A stretch of DNA of 64,000 nt from Zychaea mexicana. Taxonomy: Eukaryota; Mucoromycota; Mucoromycetes; Mucorales; Lichtheimiaceae. The DNA lies in the NCBI RefSeq assembly GCF_025766255.1, contig NW_026516709.1, positions 186,001 to 250,000 of the forward strand. The letters run 5' to 3'. Within the stretch, counting starts at the first letter, position 1. Each line of letters starts with the position of its first letter. Below the pieces are notes generated by a model. The model ran no database searches, had not been told where the DNA came from, and was given only the letters and a program-made list of their open reading frames with translations. Both the position numbers and the translations under genes were made by a program. Shown here in pieces: positions 21,517 through 33,987 of the stretch.

Positions 21517-22551
21517 TCAAAAAACATCGCTTGAACGGATTTGGTTCCAAGTATCGACGCGATATATGGGTGGTTGACCAGGAGTACGTGAGGATGATGG
21601 GATCGACTCTACCACAGTGCGATGGAAATCGTCCTTGATTGCTTTCAACAGTCGCTGATTATCTCCAATGACAATACCAGTGTTTGCGTCCACTAATAAC
21701 AAAACATAAGGGAGAGTGTAAATATAGCTTTTACGAGTGTGTTTCCGCTCTGCCACTCGCCTCTTCCTTTCGACTTTTACTGCCTACTTACCCAATGGAA
21801 GAACATCGCCTGGCGAATCACCAATGTAAACAATAGGCATATCTTGAGGAATTTCGTGCTTGATACGTTGTACCACCCGCCTTTTATCATACGATGTCAG
21901 CACCTCTTGTTGGATTTCACCTGTTGCCTTGCCTTGGTCATCATACACAAGATCATTGGAACAGATTTGATCATATGACAATTCTAAATAAGGTTCCAGA
22001 AAGCCACGGATCCAGTCCTTGGACCAGTTGACAGAAACGATCCGTAAACAATCATTGCCATTGTTATTTTTGATCGAAACCAATGTGTCCAATGCATCAG
22101 GTCTTAGATAAGATGTTGATAGTTTCTGTCCATGGTCAAATATTTGTTGTCGTGTAAGGCCTTGGAAAACTTTGCGGGTGTGGATTCTTGCCAAGGATGC
22201 TTCTTCAGCTGCTCGAAAAGCCTTGATCCGTTCTTCCGGTGCTGTTGTGTTTGTTGGAAATTGTTCTTTAATCCGATTATAGTCTTCCATGTATGTATCG
22301 ATAAAATAGTGCCATGGGAGTGAACTGCCGTGATAGTCCAGCCCGAATTGGCCAAGTAATGGAGTTGTTTCTGTGGTCGTGATGGTTTCGTCAAAATCAA
22401 CAAGAATCATGGGTGTCCTTGACGAGTTGGCATTCGCTGCTGTTGCTCCTGCTGATGTTGTTGTCATGCGTCTGGCAGTTTTAACAGTGTTGGTGATGAT
22501 GGGAAAGGAGCGTCGTATTAAGCTTGATGGCGAAAATGGAAGAATTGTCAT
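21517..22551 (-). CDS. HAD-superfamily phosphatase, Cto1-like
   Basis: Two exons (21792-22551 and 21517-21692) give 311 aa. The HAD signature is complete: ILVDFDET (about 49-56), with Asp52 as nucleophile and Asp54 as acid/base, a SVNWS motif II in the middle, and IGDSPGDVLPL near the exon junction supplying the Mg-binding acids. The order and spacing resemble fungal phosphoserine-phosphatase-like proteins of the yeast Cto1 (YCR015C) group; the substrate is unknown. The first 30 residues are basic and hydroxylated with few acids, so a mitochondrial presequence is possible; a second Met (residue 29) would give a cytosolic form. Confidence 0.82.
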
Positions 22552-22810
22552 GAAACAGTGTCAACAGCACAAAATGCGCGTGTCGCGCAGATTCGGGCAA
22601 GGCAGCGGGAGAAAAAATCTGACACGGACCACGAATCAGTAAGAACGTCCGGCGTACTGTGCCGATTTGCGCAGCATCAAAGATTAGCTCAAAAAGGCAG
22701 GCGACGTACGTTTCCTTTCCCTTTTCTTTATTTTTTTTTGATTCTTAACTACACGTCTCACACTAGCACAACACCTCTTATATACAACACTTTACCGCGC
22801 ACACAAAAAA

Positions 22811-25800
22811 ATGGATCATGCTGCACAGAATGCGCAAGGGGACGATATGCCCGAACCCAAGCGTAAGCGTCTTGCACAAGCATGCGATGTGTGTCGACGA
22901 AAAAAGGTCAGTGCGGTTGTGAACTGAATTGAACTGGTCCCCATGAACAACCTTTTTTTTTCCAAACTCGTGCTTACATTTATCACCATTATGCGGATCT
23001 AAAAAAGATTAAATGCGACGGCGCGAGACCAACGTGTGGCAACTGTGAGAAATTGGGCAGACAATGTACATACAATCCAAACGTCAAAAAACGCGGTCCA
23101 CGACAAGGTTATATTGAAATGCTAGAAAAACGGTTGGACAAAATGGAGAAAATGCTTTCGCGTGCCAGTGAAGGAAGTGGCGGTGACGACACTGATAATA
23201 CACCACCGGTTGAGACTGAGCGTTCTTCAGCAACCACTGCACCTCTTAATGGAAATCACCGTTCCAATAGTAGTAACCAAGCAACAGCAACAACAATGGG
23301 GTCAGTAGACGAAGGTAGCAATGTCCAACACCACCATGACCGAACGACTTCAACTGCTCCTGCAAGCTCATACACTTCACCGACTCAACAACGACAGCAG
23401 CAGCAACAGCAACAACAGCTGGAACAACAGCAACAACAAGCATGTGCAAATACGGCAATAGCAGTTGCTAACTTGAATACCGACAACAGTCTTTACAGCA
23501 AATGCTCAAATTTACCCTGCATGAATATCGTCATACATCTTGTCGAGCTTTACTTTGAAAACATATACTTTTACACACCCATCTTTGATCGAGAAACACT
23601 GATGCGTGATGTTCGAGAACAACGATGTTCCGAGTTTTTGACTCTAAGCATTTTGGCTGTATCGGCTAGGTAAAAATTCATTGATTTGATGGGACCAATT
23701 GATACGGGTGGGGGAGGCTTTTTCTAGTCCGATTGGAAGGTGCTAGATGTATATGTTTGGATTAGTGATTGATTTGTCATCCACCCTTTGTAACGAATTT
23801 GATGCCAGGTTCTCCGAACGACCGGATGTGCGTGAGGATCCACCATGGCATTCGGGCGAAAAATATGCATCAAAAGCCCGAGATCTTTTGTTGACTGCAA
23901 TCGACACGCCGTGTTTGTCAAACGTTCAGGCTCTTATTTTACTGACGCTGCATGAATATGGCTGTGCAAGAGGTCCAAGGTAAAATAAATTTCCGTGTTA
24001 TCGTCGTGGTTGATGTCGTACCTTATCTCTAGCTCCATTTTGTAACCTCAACCCCCCCCCCACCTTACTTATTTTTATGTAGGAGCTGGATGTATTCAGG
24101 AATGGCAATCAGGTATACATATTTCGTGTAAAGTAGGAGATAAAGAAATGACGTGCTTAACTGGATATCATGTGTAGAATGGCGATGGAACTCGGGTTGA
24201 ACAAGGAACCTGATTTGGAGGAAAACTCGGGCAAAAACATGTCAACCAATCGATGGACTGAACAAGAAGTGCAGCGACGGGTGTTTTGGTCTGTTTTTAG
24301 CCTGGACAAGTGAGTAGCAATAGGTAATTTTCATCGCATTTATCCATTTCCTTACTAACCATTGTTTTATCCCCAAAAAAATGAAGATTTTTGAGCGCGT
24401 CAACGGGCCGACCGGGCGTTTTACAGGAGGAAGATTGTGAAGTATTGTTACCGTCAGACGAAGACGGATGGTCCAAAGGACAATTCTACACCGAAACCGT
24501 GAATGGCAATCGTGTCGTAGTATTCAATGTGCGTGCTCTACAAGATAGCAATTTGCTTGGCATCTCCACAGCCATTGATCCGCCTATACCACCAGCTAAC
24601 AACAAGGATGACACCAACAACCGACTCGGTTCGCTTGCAGAAATGAATTATGGTGCCTCGTTGTTGGGACGCGTGACGACCTTTATCAACCGTGGCAGCA
24701 GCCGTGAGCGCAAAATGTTCACCAGTCGAGGTCCTGATCCAGATTTTATCAAGTTGGATCAACAAATTGATGCTTGGTATGATCGGTTGCCAGCGGATCT
24801 AAAGAAAGCACCGGCGGATATCGAACGGTATCTGCAAGAACATCCTATGGATGCATGTCGTCATTTGCTGGTGAGTTTTTGTCGGAGGCAATCCTCTTTA
24901 TTATGATGTTTGTTGCACAAGGGGCTCATCGCGTCCAATGATAGATTCGAGTCATGTACAACACGTTGGTCATCTTATTGCACCGACCAGCACTTGCACT
25001 CATGGATACCATGAATTCAAACGTCGTTCAACAGAATCTGAAAGACTTTTTCAACAAGAGCGCCGAGAAATGTCTTGGTGCGGTTGACGTAGTGACTGAA
25101 ATCGTCAGTGCAATTAAACATGATACACTCGTCGTTTCACCCTTCATGACCTATTTGACATACACCGTGGCTACGATTGTCGTGAACAATGCGTTTTTTG
25201 CAAAACCAGAGGACGCGAAAAAGGCTCGATCTGCTCTTACAGAACATTTTGCCTTGTTACAGGTATGGATCTATTCTAACTTTCTAATCAAAAAGTCCCA
25301 AGAAAAACTTAAATTGATGCCCGTTTTGATAATAATTATAGACCGTACGATCTTATTGGGCCATGGCAGACAAACTGTATTTCATGATTCGCGATCTCTA
25401 CGCTATGCACAGCAATTATATGCGACAAAAGCAAGCATCTATGAAGAATACGCAAAACGAACATTGGCAACAACATCAACAACAACGTATGGTAACAGCT
25501 GAATCTTCAGTAAGGGAACAATGGCCCACGAATTTGCAACAAGGTGGTTGTATTCAACAACAGCAATCATCAACGGCAGCGGTAGCAGTAGCAGCTGCTG
25601 CAACAGCAATAGCAGAGCAACAACAACAACAACAACCAATACCAGCACCGAATCCTTTTTCATCGTTTGACGTGACTCAAATGGAAGATATGCCTTTACG
25701 CGGCATGTCATTGGCTGATTTAGCATTATCAACCAGTGATGGCGCATCACGGACCAACTGGCTCTTGGGTGGCGACAATTCAAAGAACCTTGCTGCATCG

Positions 25801-25978
25801 ATGCAAGCACTAGGTCGGATACCAAATCAAAACATTTTTCAAGTGAGTCCCAACCACCAGACAACGACCCCTCCTTTTCCTACTACAACATCGGCTGAGC
25901 ATGAGCATCAGCCTTGGCCGTATGATTTCTCTACGCCAGCCATGCAACCACCGCAGCACCAGCACCAGCAACCTCCAT

Positions 25979-26009
<31 letters not shown>

Positions 26010-26055
26010 ACCACCAGTACATGATACGGCACCAAACAATACCCGGCCTACTTGA
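22811..26055 (+). CDS. Zn2Cys6 fungal-specific transcription factor
   Basis: A nuclear regulator binding CGG-type half sites. Eight exons (22811-22906, 23008-23669, 23809-23979, 24083-24112, 24178-24309, 24387-24870, 24945-25262, 25342-26055) give 868 aa. Residues 25-52 hold the six-Cys cluster C-x2-C-x6-C-x6-C-x2-C-x6-C (ACDVCRRKKIKCDGARPTC then GNCEKLGRQC), split by intron 1 after RRKK. A basic linker and short coiled coil (about 60-80, for dimerisation) follow, then Gln/Ser-rich sequence and the fungal transcription-factor middle domain (from about 180; includes LILLTLHEYGCARG, MAMELGLNK and FLSASTGRP). The C-terminal 200 residues are Gln/Ala-rich, a likely activation region. The 30-nt exon 4 is in phase and needed by the domain. 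Target genes cannot be predicted. Confidence 0.92.
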
Positions 26056-29000
26056 ACAAAAATCTGTAATCCTGCTGTAAAGTAAAAAGCCTATCACGAT
26101 AGCAACACATTTGAAAACAGAATGTATACACACATTATTATCATGTAAATCCTTCTCTCTATTAAGTCTGCCCCTTCTCCTCGCATTTTTGTATATCCTT
26201 TCTACTCTCTTTTTCTCATGCCCGATCAAATGTCTACTGTTTCCCATTCGCATACTTATTTTTGTCGTTCTAAAAATTTTATCAATGAAACTAGTAGTCT
26301 TATAAGTTGTTTTTTTCTTTTGCTACTATATATATGCTACAACTCCACTCTCTTCTTCCCTGTCCAACACGTTTGGCATCCAAAGGAATAAAACCAATAA
26401 TGTTCGATAGATCAAATTCTAGTTATTAATCAAAAATGAAGTGCAACTTACGTATGGAAGTAAATAATATATACTTGACATTATATACACAGTAGGGCCA
26501 TAAATATATAGGATGGGTTCGCGAGACGGATATACATATGCTTCCGAACCATATATTCTGTGAAGTCCTTTGTAGATATGACCCCAAAACTATTACACAG
26601 AGTCGAAAGATACTGATAATAGGATTATATTGTTTGTGTTGCATACGCGGTGATCATACACGTCAGAGAACGCACTGGTAACTACATTACCATTAGTTTT
26701 CTTTGTGTGCGTGAGGCTGATAAGTGGCATAATTAGCCAATCCGTGAAATCTTGCTTCAATGCAAACTATCTTTTGGTATCCGCAACAATTTTGAACACG
26801 TGATACGTATATGTTTCGAAGCCAGTTGTTTTCCGGCTCTTCATTGTATACGTAGCATAAAGGTAATGCATATGCCACCTTGCCACCAATCAATGCACCA
26901 GTCGTGAATGGAATTACTGCTGGGAGAAATCTTGTAGTGAAGAAGCTGCTCGTCCCCAACACACTTGCTGTGGCATCTAAAGACAAGATATAGTAAAAAT
27001 TAAGCGGATCGTAATTTATATTAAAAGGGACTATATATTAAGCTAAGTAGGACGTAATGCACAGTAAACGGTGCTCTTAACGAATATAAAAAGCAACTGC
27101 AAAAGAGCAGGATTTTTCTCTCGGGCTTTATTATAACATCATTAATTCGGCAACGACAAGTAGTCTGCAAAGAGACGATCAGAGACACAATGTGTATTTT
27201 GCTGTGGAAATATCATAGGCGAAAATTCGCTACGTCTCTCTTGTTTTTTTTTACTACATAACGAAGGCTATGAACGCGTACGCACAAACCCACACAAACG
27301 ACAAGCATAACGGACGTAAATCAGCAGGAAGCAAAGGTAGTCTAGGAATGAGGAATCCAGGAAGAGCGCAACGCAGATCTTTCTTTTTTGGATAGTGACG
27401 AAATGATGCGGGTGTCAAACTTTGAACGTTCCAACAGCTTTCCCCTGAAACGAAAACTATGCGCATTGTGACGCAACGATTTGGCTAATTGACTTCGCAC
27501 TCGAAATGCACAAAGGGATGGCGAGTGAACAAGGTGATCAATGGAGCAACGAATTACGCGCAAAAGTGGTAAAAGTTGGAAAAAGTCATCGTTTGTAGTG
27601 TTATTCTTCTTATCGTCCCAATCGATCTTGAACGCTGCTTTAAAAGAACGTAGAACCGCACAAAAACAAACGAACCGATTTACTTTATCAGCAGCAATGA
27701 AAAACAATGAAGGATGAATCGATTTCACTGGCAGCAGCGGATACTTATTATGAGCGGGTCAACTTATCAGCAGCAGCACATACTTAAGATGGAGGATAGA
27801 ACTTTAGCAGTAGCGTAAACTGGGATGGAGGATGGAGGGAGGAGGTTACACGGCGTGGTTCAGAGAACTGTTGGCGGATAGCGAAGATGGTAAAGCAACA
27901 GTTGACGAGCACGGTTAAGCATAGAAGATACCGGGTCTTTATTATATACTGCAGCGATGGGGGCACCTTTTTCCGCACACACATAACATTACGTACAACA
28001 CACACAGTCAAAAGACAATATTAAAGTACTGTGGATTTGTCTGTGAACTACGCTATATACACACGCTGTTTGTCTTGTTGGGTGAAGGAATGTAAACTGG
28101 CTGTTGGGTGGATGGTGTTTTGAATGTTCACTGATGGTGAATTGTCTACCTTGTCAGTCACGTCTATTTCCGTCATCTTATTGCTCGCAGAAAAGCATTT
28201 CTTCCGTGAATCTACTTGCTCATTCGCATTCGTGTCTTTGTTTTCGCTTGACACGGTGCCGTGCACGGCCCCACTCACAAACAAGCGCCGATACCATCGG
28301 AGGGTACAGCTCCGCATGGTGAGAGACACGTACCACTACCGCCGCAGCACATTTGTTTAGATGACCACCAAGCACACCCCCTTTCCTTTCCTTTTGTGAT
28401 AGTCCCTTTGAGCCATATGCTAAAAGCCATACTATTAAGCAAAAGCCAATGAAAATCCATGGAACTTGGTGGAACTTTTTAAAGTCCCGAGCGTGACAGT
28501 CAAAAAACGTCTATATAAAGCGAGCAGTTTCGCTTTTCCTTTCTTTTTTTTTTCTTCACTTTAGTTCGTTTTGGAAAGGCGTTGGGCTGTATGCGCGGGA
28601 GTCACTGTCCGTGCTATGATCAGTTCCGTGCCAGTGCTGGCGATTGTTTAGAGTCTTCTGATGATTGGATGGGCTCAGTGGTCCGCCATGAAGAGATGAC
28701 TGCAATGTACCAGTGCGGGTCAGTGGAGGGTGAGGAACGAACAGATTATTATTACTATTATTTATTACACACATTATTACACACAAATAAGAAAATGATA
28801 AACAAAATAAAACAATCTTTTTCTTTTTCGCACTCTTCTCATAAATGTTTTACCGCTTCATTTTATTTTTTGCTTTGCCTTTTTTTCATGTGCTTGACAA
28901 GTTCCTTATTTTTTTTTGCCCACCCACAGTTCCGTGCTAAACAAAGCGGAGAACAATGACAGACGACAGTAACACGATCACAACGCGCTTTATCACACTT

Positions 29001-30605
29001 TGACACGCGTTTTCACTTTCTGTGTTCGCCTAAATTGCTTGTTACCGCAGATATGGTGCGACCCTTCTTGTGAAAAGGGGTTATTTTATAAGAGGCAACA
29101 CCAAAGCATACGCCAACAGGCATGTATAACTGCCAGATCTTAAAATTGGAAAGTCTGTTTTCAGCTGCTCGTCTCTCTCTCTCTCTCTTTTCCTGAACGT
29201 AGCTTATCACAACAGGATCATTTTGTCATTTTAATTTTCACCTGATTCAGACGTAGAAAATTGCGCCTTTTTTCAAAGCGTGATTCTTGAACCAAACGTC
29301 ACTTCCAAGAGGCGACAAGAAGGCGATAAAGCTTGCGCATTGACCGTGCAAATAGCTCTTATGCATGTTGACCGCGTTGTAAACTCTGTGGTCTGCTCAA
29401 ATTTGTATCCTTTGAGTAGATCGATGATGACGTCTGTATTATATTTGTAGTTTGATGTTAGTGAGTGGTTCTTATGTCAGTGTGCTAAGAAAACATTAAA
29501 CGGAAACAAAGAATCGGCAGTGCTAAGGTCAATAGAAAAGAGTAGATCTCGCTTGCACACTTTGATTTATGTATAGATACCTGCTTAGTAGAATTACTGA
29601 AGTTTGAAGGGCGCAAATGAACGACTTCAATCCAACAAGCCATCTACGAAAGGAGCCATCTTGCTCGCCTTTTCCTATTTCTTCTTCTTCCAAATGAACT
29701 TGCACCTGGTGAATATGTGATTCCATTACTTATCATTGCTGTCTGGATTCTTCTTGTTGTTTTGCTTTTTGATTGAGCTATCATCGCTACCATCTGATAA
29801 TTTATAAATTTGATCATATAGAAGCTTGGCACATTATTAACAATCATCAGGAAAAATATGACACGTCTTTACACCACGGTAAATATTCTAGTGATATATG
29901 GTTGAATTTCGTTAAACGTGGTTGATTTTGTTAAGGTGAAAATAGCAATTTCACCCATATCCACCAATAATAACTTTACCGATATTCACCAGCCTTCATT
30001 ACTAGTAATTCACCAGAAGTAACCCAAATCAACCCAAATTAAGCGCATCAATTATAACTCATAAAGACCTCCTCACATGAACTACGTTTTATTCTTTTGC
30101 GAACTTACCACACTAAACCTTATCACTACCACACCTTTACTACATGCGGCTCTTCTTTCTCAAAGGCGTGTCATCGTCGCTGCTTTCTTGTGTACATTGT
30201 GGTTGAATTTCTTTCTGTTACTATGACGTTCTTACGACGTTTTTTACCGCCACGTCCACGCCCTGCTCTTCGATTGCTTGATGTTCATAATTATTTTGTC
30301 GCTCTTCCTTCCCGATGCTGTCCGTCTTGTACAGATCTATGATAAACAGTGTAAATGAAATGTACATACATTATGGACTCCTTCTTATGCCTTGAATATA
30401 CAAACTTTTCGATGATTTCTTACATCTGAAGCAATCCACTACGAATGAAACGGAGGCTTTTGGGTTTCTCGCCTGGCTGAAATAAGCGTGGACGACATTT
30501 ATCAAGATCGTCCCACGTTTCACAGAACGATGCTATCTCTTTCTGTTGTCAAACGAGGGCGGTACACATGGTGCTGGCGATATAACTTTATATCTTTCCA
30601 GTGCG
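26056..30605. other. Gene-poor 4.5-kb region
   Basis: No gene could be assigned. Candidates that remain open: a minus frame 26693-26973 preceded by a good splice acceptor, basic minus frames at 27342-27728, and an 87-codon hydrophilic minus frame from Met at 28311 to 28048 that looks coding in composition but has no recognised motif. A TATA-like box (CTATATAAAGC, about 28509-28519) lies on the plus strand with no convincing gene after it. A small hairpin (GGTGAAA/TTTCACC) sits near 29936-29957. Confidence 0.4.
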
Positions 30606-31133
30606 ATACGTCAATATTCCGTTGACTTGTTAAAAAACAAATATAAGTAATGGCGTATCATTTTTGAGACGCCATTTCCTTGCGTTCTTCGAGCGACGGG
30701 ATCATTTTGAGCTTCAATGTCACAGACCAACTGTTCCAGAAGATTCATTGTATTCCAGTCGCTGGGAGCAACAGTGCGTAGCTAACCTAAAACGATCTCC
30801 TTTGCACTTGTTTCCACTGAGGAATTAACGTCAGCCGTTGACTGGAAATTCTGCACGTCAACGGGGCAGGTGACGTTGTAGCCTGTTGTGTCAAAAAAAA
30901 ATAACACAATGAATAACGTTTTTCACATTGCCACGCGTATCAAATCTATACATACGGCATTCTGTTCGCCGCAAGATCATTTTTGTCTGTTCTTCGACAG
31001 TCAGCTGCCCAAAATTACCGCATCTGCCTGTGAAAATAAATAGTAACTAGCTTTTTAAAAGAATCATATCTTTGCGGTTACCCTTTCGATAGACGGACCT
31101 ATGAAACGAAACTTGCTCATCTCTTAGGATCGA
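30606..31133 (-). pseudogene. Spliced gene remnant of unknown function
   Basis: Three minus-strand segments join in phase across plausible introns: 31082-31133, 30956-31027 and from 30882 downward. Together they read as a continuous hydrophilic protein containing a CGRCG-type Cys pair and CRYNVTC, suggesting a small zinc site. In the last segment the frame meets TAG near 30788 and continues open for about 50 more codons, so the gene is probably broken. No upstream start was found. It may be a relic of a repeat family. Confidence 0.3.
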
Positions 31134-32315
31134 CTAACCCTCGACCAACTGCTGTTCTCGAGGAACCTTTCTCCACTTTAGTCTTCAAAGTTCTCATTTG
31201 TATATATATTTGCTACTACCACCAAGATCAGCACTAGAGGCTATGTACTTCATGCAGATTTACATGCAAGACTTCTCAACGACCTCCACGGCTGCCTACT
31301 CTTCAAAGCATCGCATTTACAGTACCTTGACGGTAGAGTATGGGCTTCACGCTTAAGCGCCATCCATTTTCAGGGCTAGTTCATTCGGCCAGATTGAGTT
31401 ATTACATCTTCCTTTGCGGATTACGACTTTTACGGCCACCGTCCTGCTATCTAGGCGAACTAAGACAATCTTTTGTGAAAGTGTCTGATGAGCGTCGTGA
31501 ATTCCGGCGCCCTTAAATGTACGTTCGGTTCATCCCGCATCGTCAGTTCGATAGTCCAACTTCAATCAAGTAACAGAAACATCCTATATATTGAAAGTTT
31601 GAGAATAGGTAAAGTACATTTCGTCCCCAACACCTCTAATCACTCGCTTTACCCTATAATATATTACCGGTATGAGTTTCTGCTATCCTGAGGGGAAACT
31701 TTGGCAGGAACCCAGCTACGAGAAGATGGTTCGATTCGTCTTATTCGCCCCGAACATAGTTGAGCGATGAGTCTTGTTGAGCACACACACAAAAATGGGT
31801 AGGGTGTTCAAGCAGCATTCTTGATTCTGACAAAATTTGTCTGTCGATGAAGGAGCGCCTCTCTAGTTATCAGCGATTCGGCAAAGTTGCCTTGGTAGTA
31901 TGACATGTAATTAAATATGAGTTTGCAAGCAGATCTCTATTGTTGGGTTCATTTTAATGTCTGGCGCTTCGACTTGCGCCAGAACGCTCCGACTTTATAG
32001 CTTATTCATATAGCCTTTCTATTTCTTGTATACAGCTTGCTTCGTGCGGTAGAAATGAATCTTTTCCCATTGTTAAAAAGTTGAACAGGGCGATAGTAAG
32101 TAGTATCTCATTATGTTCAATATTTTTCAGTCAGTCTTGTCGCCCCTCTCTGTATGTGTGTGTGTGTGGGCTGGCGTCGAATGTAGGGCAACGAATTATC
32201 TGTCAAGCAAAAGAAAAAAAGCTTTGAAAGAGCGACCTTTGATATTAGCGGGCAGAGACGAGGGGGACGACATTATAACTTTACACACCTAATCCCATTC
32301 TTTTAAACTCACACA
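31134..32315. other. Intergenic region upstream of SPT4
   Basis: No protein-like frame was found; the 67-codon frame at 31488-31691 shows no motif. A GT repeat lies near 32155-32170. Confidence 0.45.
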
Positions 32316-32957
32316 ATGTCTCAAGTTTTACCCACAGAAAAAAAGCAATTAAGGGCATGTTTATTGTGCTCTTTGGTAAAGGTATGGCTTAACTTTTTTC
32401 AAAAAACACGTTTTGGAATGGGGAAAAGGGGCGAAAACAAAACTCATCGTTTGTTTTGTTGATTTATTCAAATAGACGGCGAGTCAATTCCGTGCCAATG
32501 GTTGTGAAAACTGCGACGATCTTTTACGTATGCGAGATTACCCAGATCGTGTTGCTGAATGCACTTCAAGTAAATTTGAAGGGTTCGTATTGACAAAGTA
32601 GAAGCGGTCTTTTTCCACCACACTATGGGATTTTTCGAGGTCTAATTCACCAAAAAACTGAATAAATAGAGTAATTGCCCTGATGCAGCCTCCAGAAAGT
32701 TGGGTAGCACGGTGGCAGCGTATTGGTAAGCATTCTGTTTGTTTTCGATACGAAAAAGAACAGTGAGAGAGAGAGAGAGAGAGATGTTTGCATGAGGATA
32801 ATAGAGGTTGCTAAAAGATTGTATGCAAAATATAGATAAATTCACACGAGGAGTATATGCGATACGAGTATATGGACGGATACCCGAAGACGTCGAAGTC
32901 GAATTGGAACGACGAAACGTTGTTTATCGACCGAGGGATGGAAGTGCAAAGGATTAA
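32316..32957 (+). CDS. SPT4: Transcription elongation factor Spt4
   Basis: Spt4 pairs with Spt5 (DSIF) on RNA polymerase II and promotes processive elongation. Four exons (32316-32381, 32476-32582, 32670-32725, 32836-32957) give 116 aa, the usual size. The N-terminal zinc finger is visible: RACLLCSLVK then ANGCENC and AECTSS (four Cys). The Spt5-facing part follows: ALMQPPESWVARWQRIDKF, GVYAIRVYGRIPED and the end VVYRPRDGSAKD. All junctions fall in phase and restore conserved positions, including the DKF at the third junction. The upstream region has no clear TATA box. Confidence 0.95.
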
Positions 32958-33987
32958 GAAGAAAAAGCTCTTAACTATTATGCTACATATAAAAAGAGAA
33001 CGGAAGGGATCATGTTGGAGAACCACAAAAAGCAACAACAACAACAATCCATTATACACATCACCTGCAAATCAAACCATTTATCATCCATCAGCCCTTT
33101 TTTTTATTTCTGTGAACGAAAGCGCGTTTTTTCCTTCGTCTTCAAGATAGTGAAAAAAAAAAACAGGCGAGGGCCTATTCGTTTATAATCGTCATATCAT
33201 TATTACCGGATTGCTGTACCACCACCCTTCTTTGGTTTCTAAGGTTACTCTGAGGTTACTTGGTAAATAAAAGATAGGTATAACCAGTTTAGAACATGCG
33301 CACAGTGATGTTGATATCTCGATTCGAGTTGTAGCACATCTAAGGTTGCTACGCGACATGTGTGCATGTGTCTCGCCCGCAATCTTAATAACGCCCTGTC
33401 AGTGGAGTTACATCTTTAACTGTCTTATCATTTACCAGTTGGTGCTATGTGCCACAACAAACAGGTGAAATAGACGTTCTTTTAAACTGATAGCAAAAAA
33501 TACTAATATAGTATAGATAATAATAATAAAACAAAGTGTAAAGATAAAAAGAGGGTTTGAGAGGGCATAGTAAGAAGAAGAGGAAGGGGAGGGGGGGTTA
33601 GTGGGGGGAATATAATAACGAATGCAATGAAGAAAGAAAAAGAGCAGACAGAGAGAGAGTGTGTGTGTGTGTGTGAGTTAAGAAAGGCAGACTAGAGAAA
33701 CAAAAAGGTATGAGATGATATAAAATGGATATGGAACAAACTTTCATCTAAGCAAATAGAAGAAGAGAGAGACGGATTTAGGTGTGTTTTTTTTTGTTCG
33801 TTTGAGAGAGTGCGGATAGTTTAAATAGCAAGAAGTGGGGGAATATGTATACATTACTACAACATAATAAAGGGAAAAAAAAAGAAATAGAAAACAACAA
33901 AGAAATGCATATGACAAGTATATGTGGTTGACGTTTTGCTGGTTGGTTGGTCGGTCGAGAGTTTTTTTTTTTTTTTTTTTGGTTGAT
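32958..33987. other. Convergent intergenic region with simple repeats
   Basis: This lies between the 3' ends of SPT4 (plus) and the RNA-binding protein gene (minus). It contains AT-rich and purine-rich low-complexity sequence, a GA/GT repeat at about 33648-33676 and a run of about 20 T at 33961-33980. No gene seen. Confidence 0.6.

Noticed and set aside
26693..26986. 97-codon minus frame with hydrophobic segments and an upstream splice acceptor
   Set aside because: No preceding exon or homology could be found; left as an unassigned candidate.
28582..28959. 125-codon plus frame downstream of a TATA-like box
   Set aside because: It contains a Tyr run and hydrophobic low complexity and has no protein-like conservation.
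29871..30060. AC-rich stretch with a small hairpin as a possible transposon end or regulatory RNA
   Set aside because: No second terminus, no target duplication and only a 7-bp stem.
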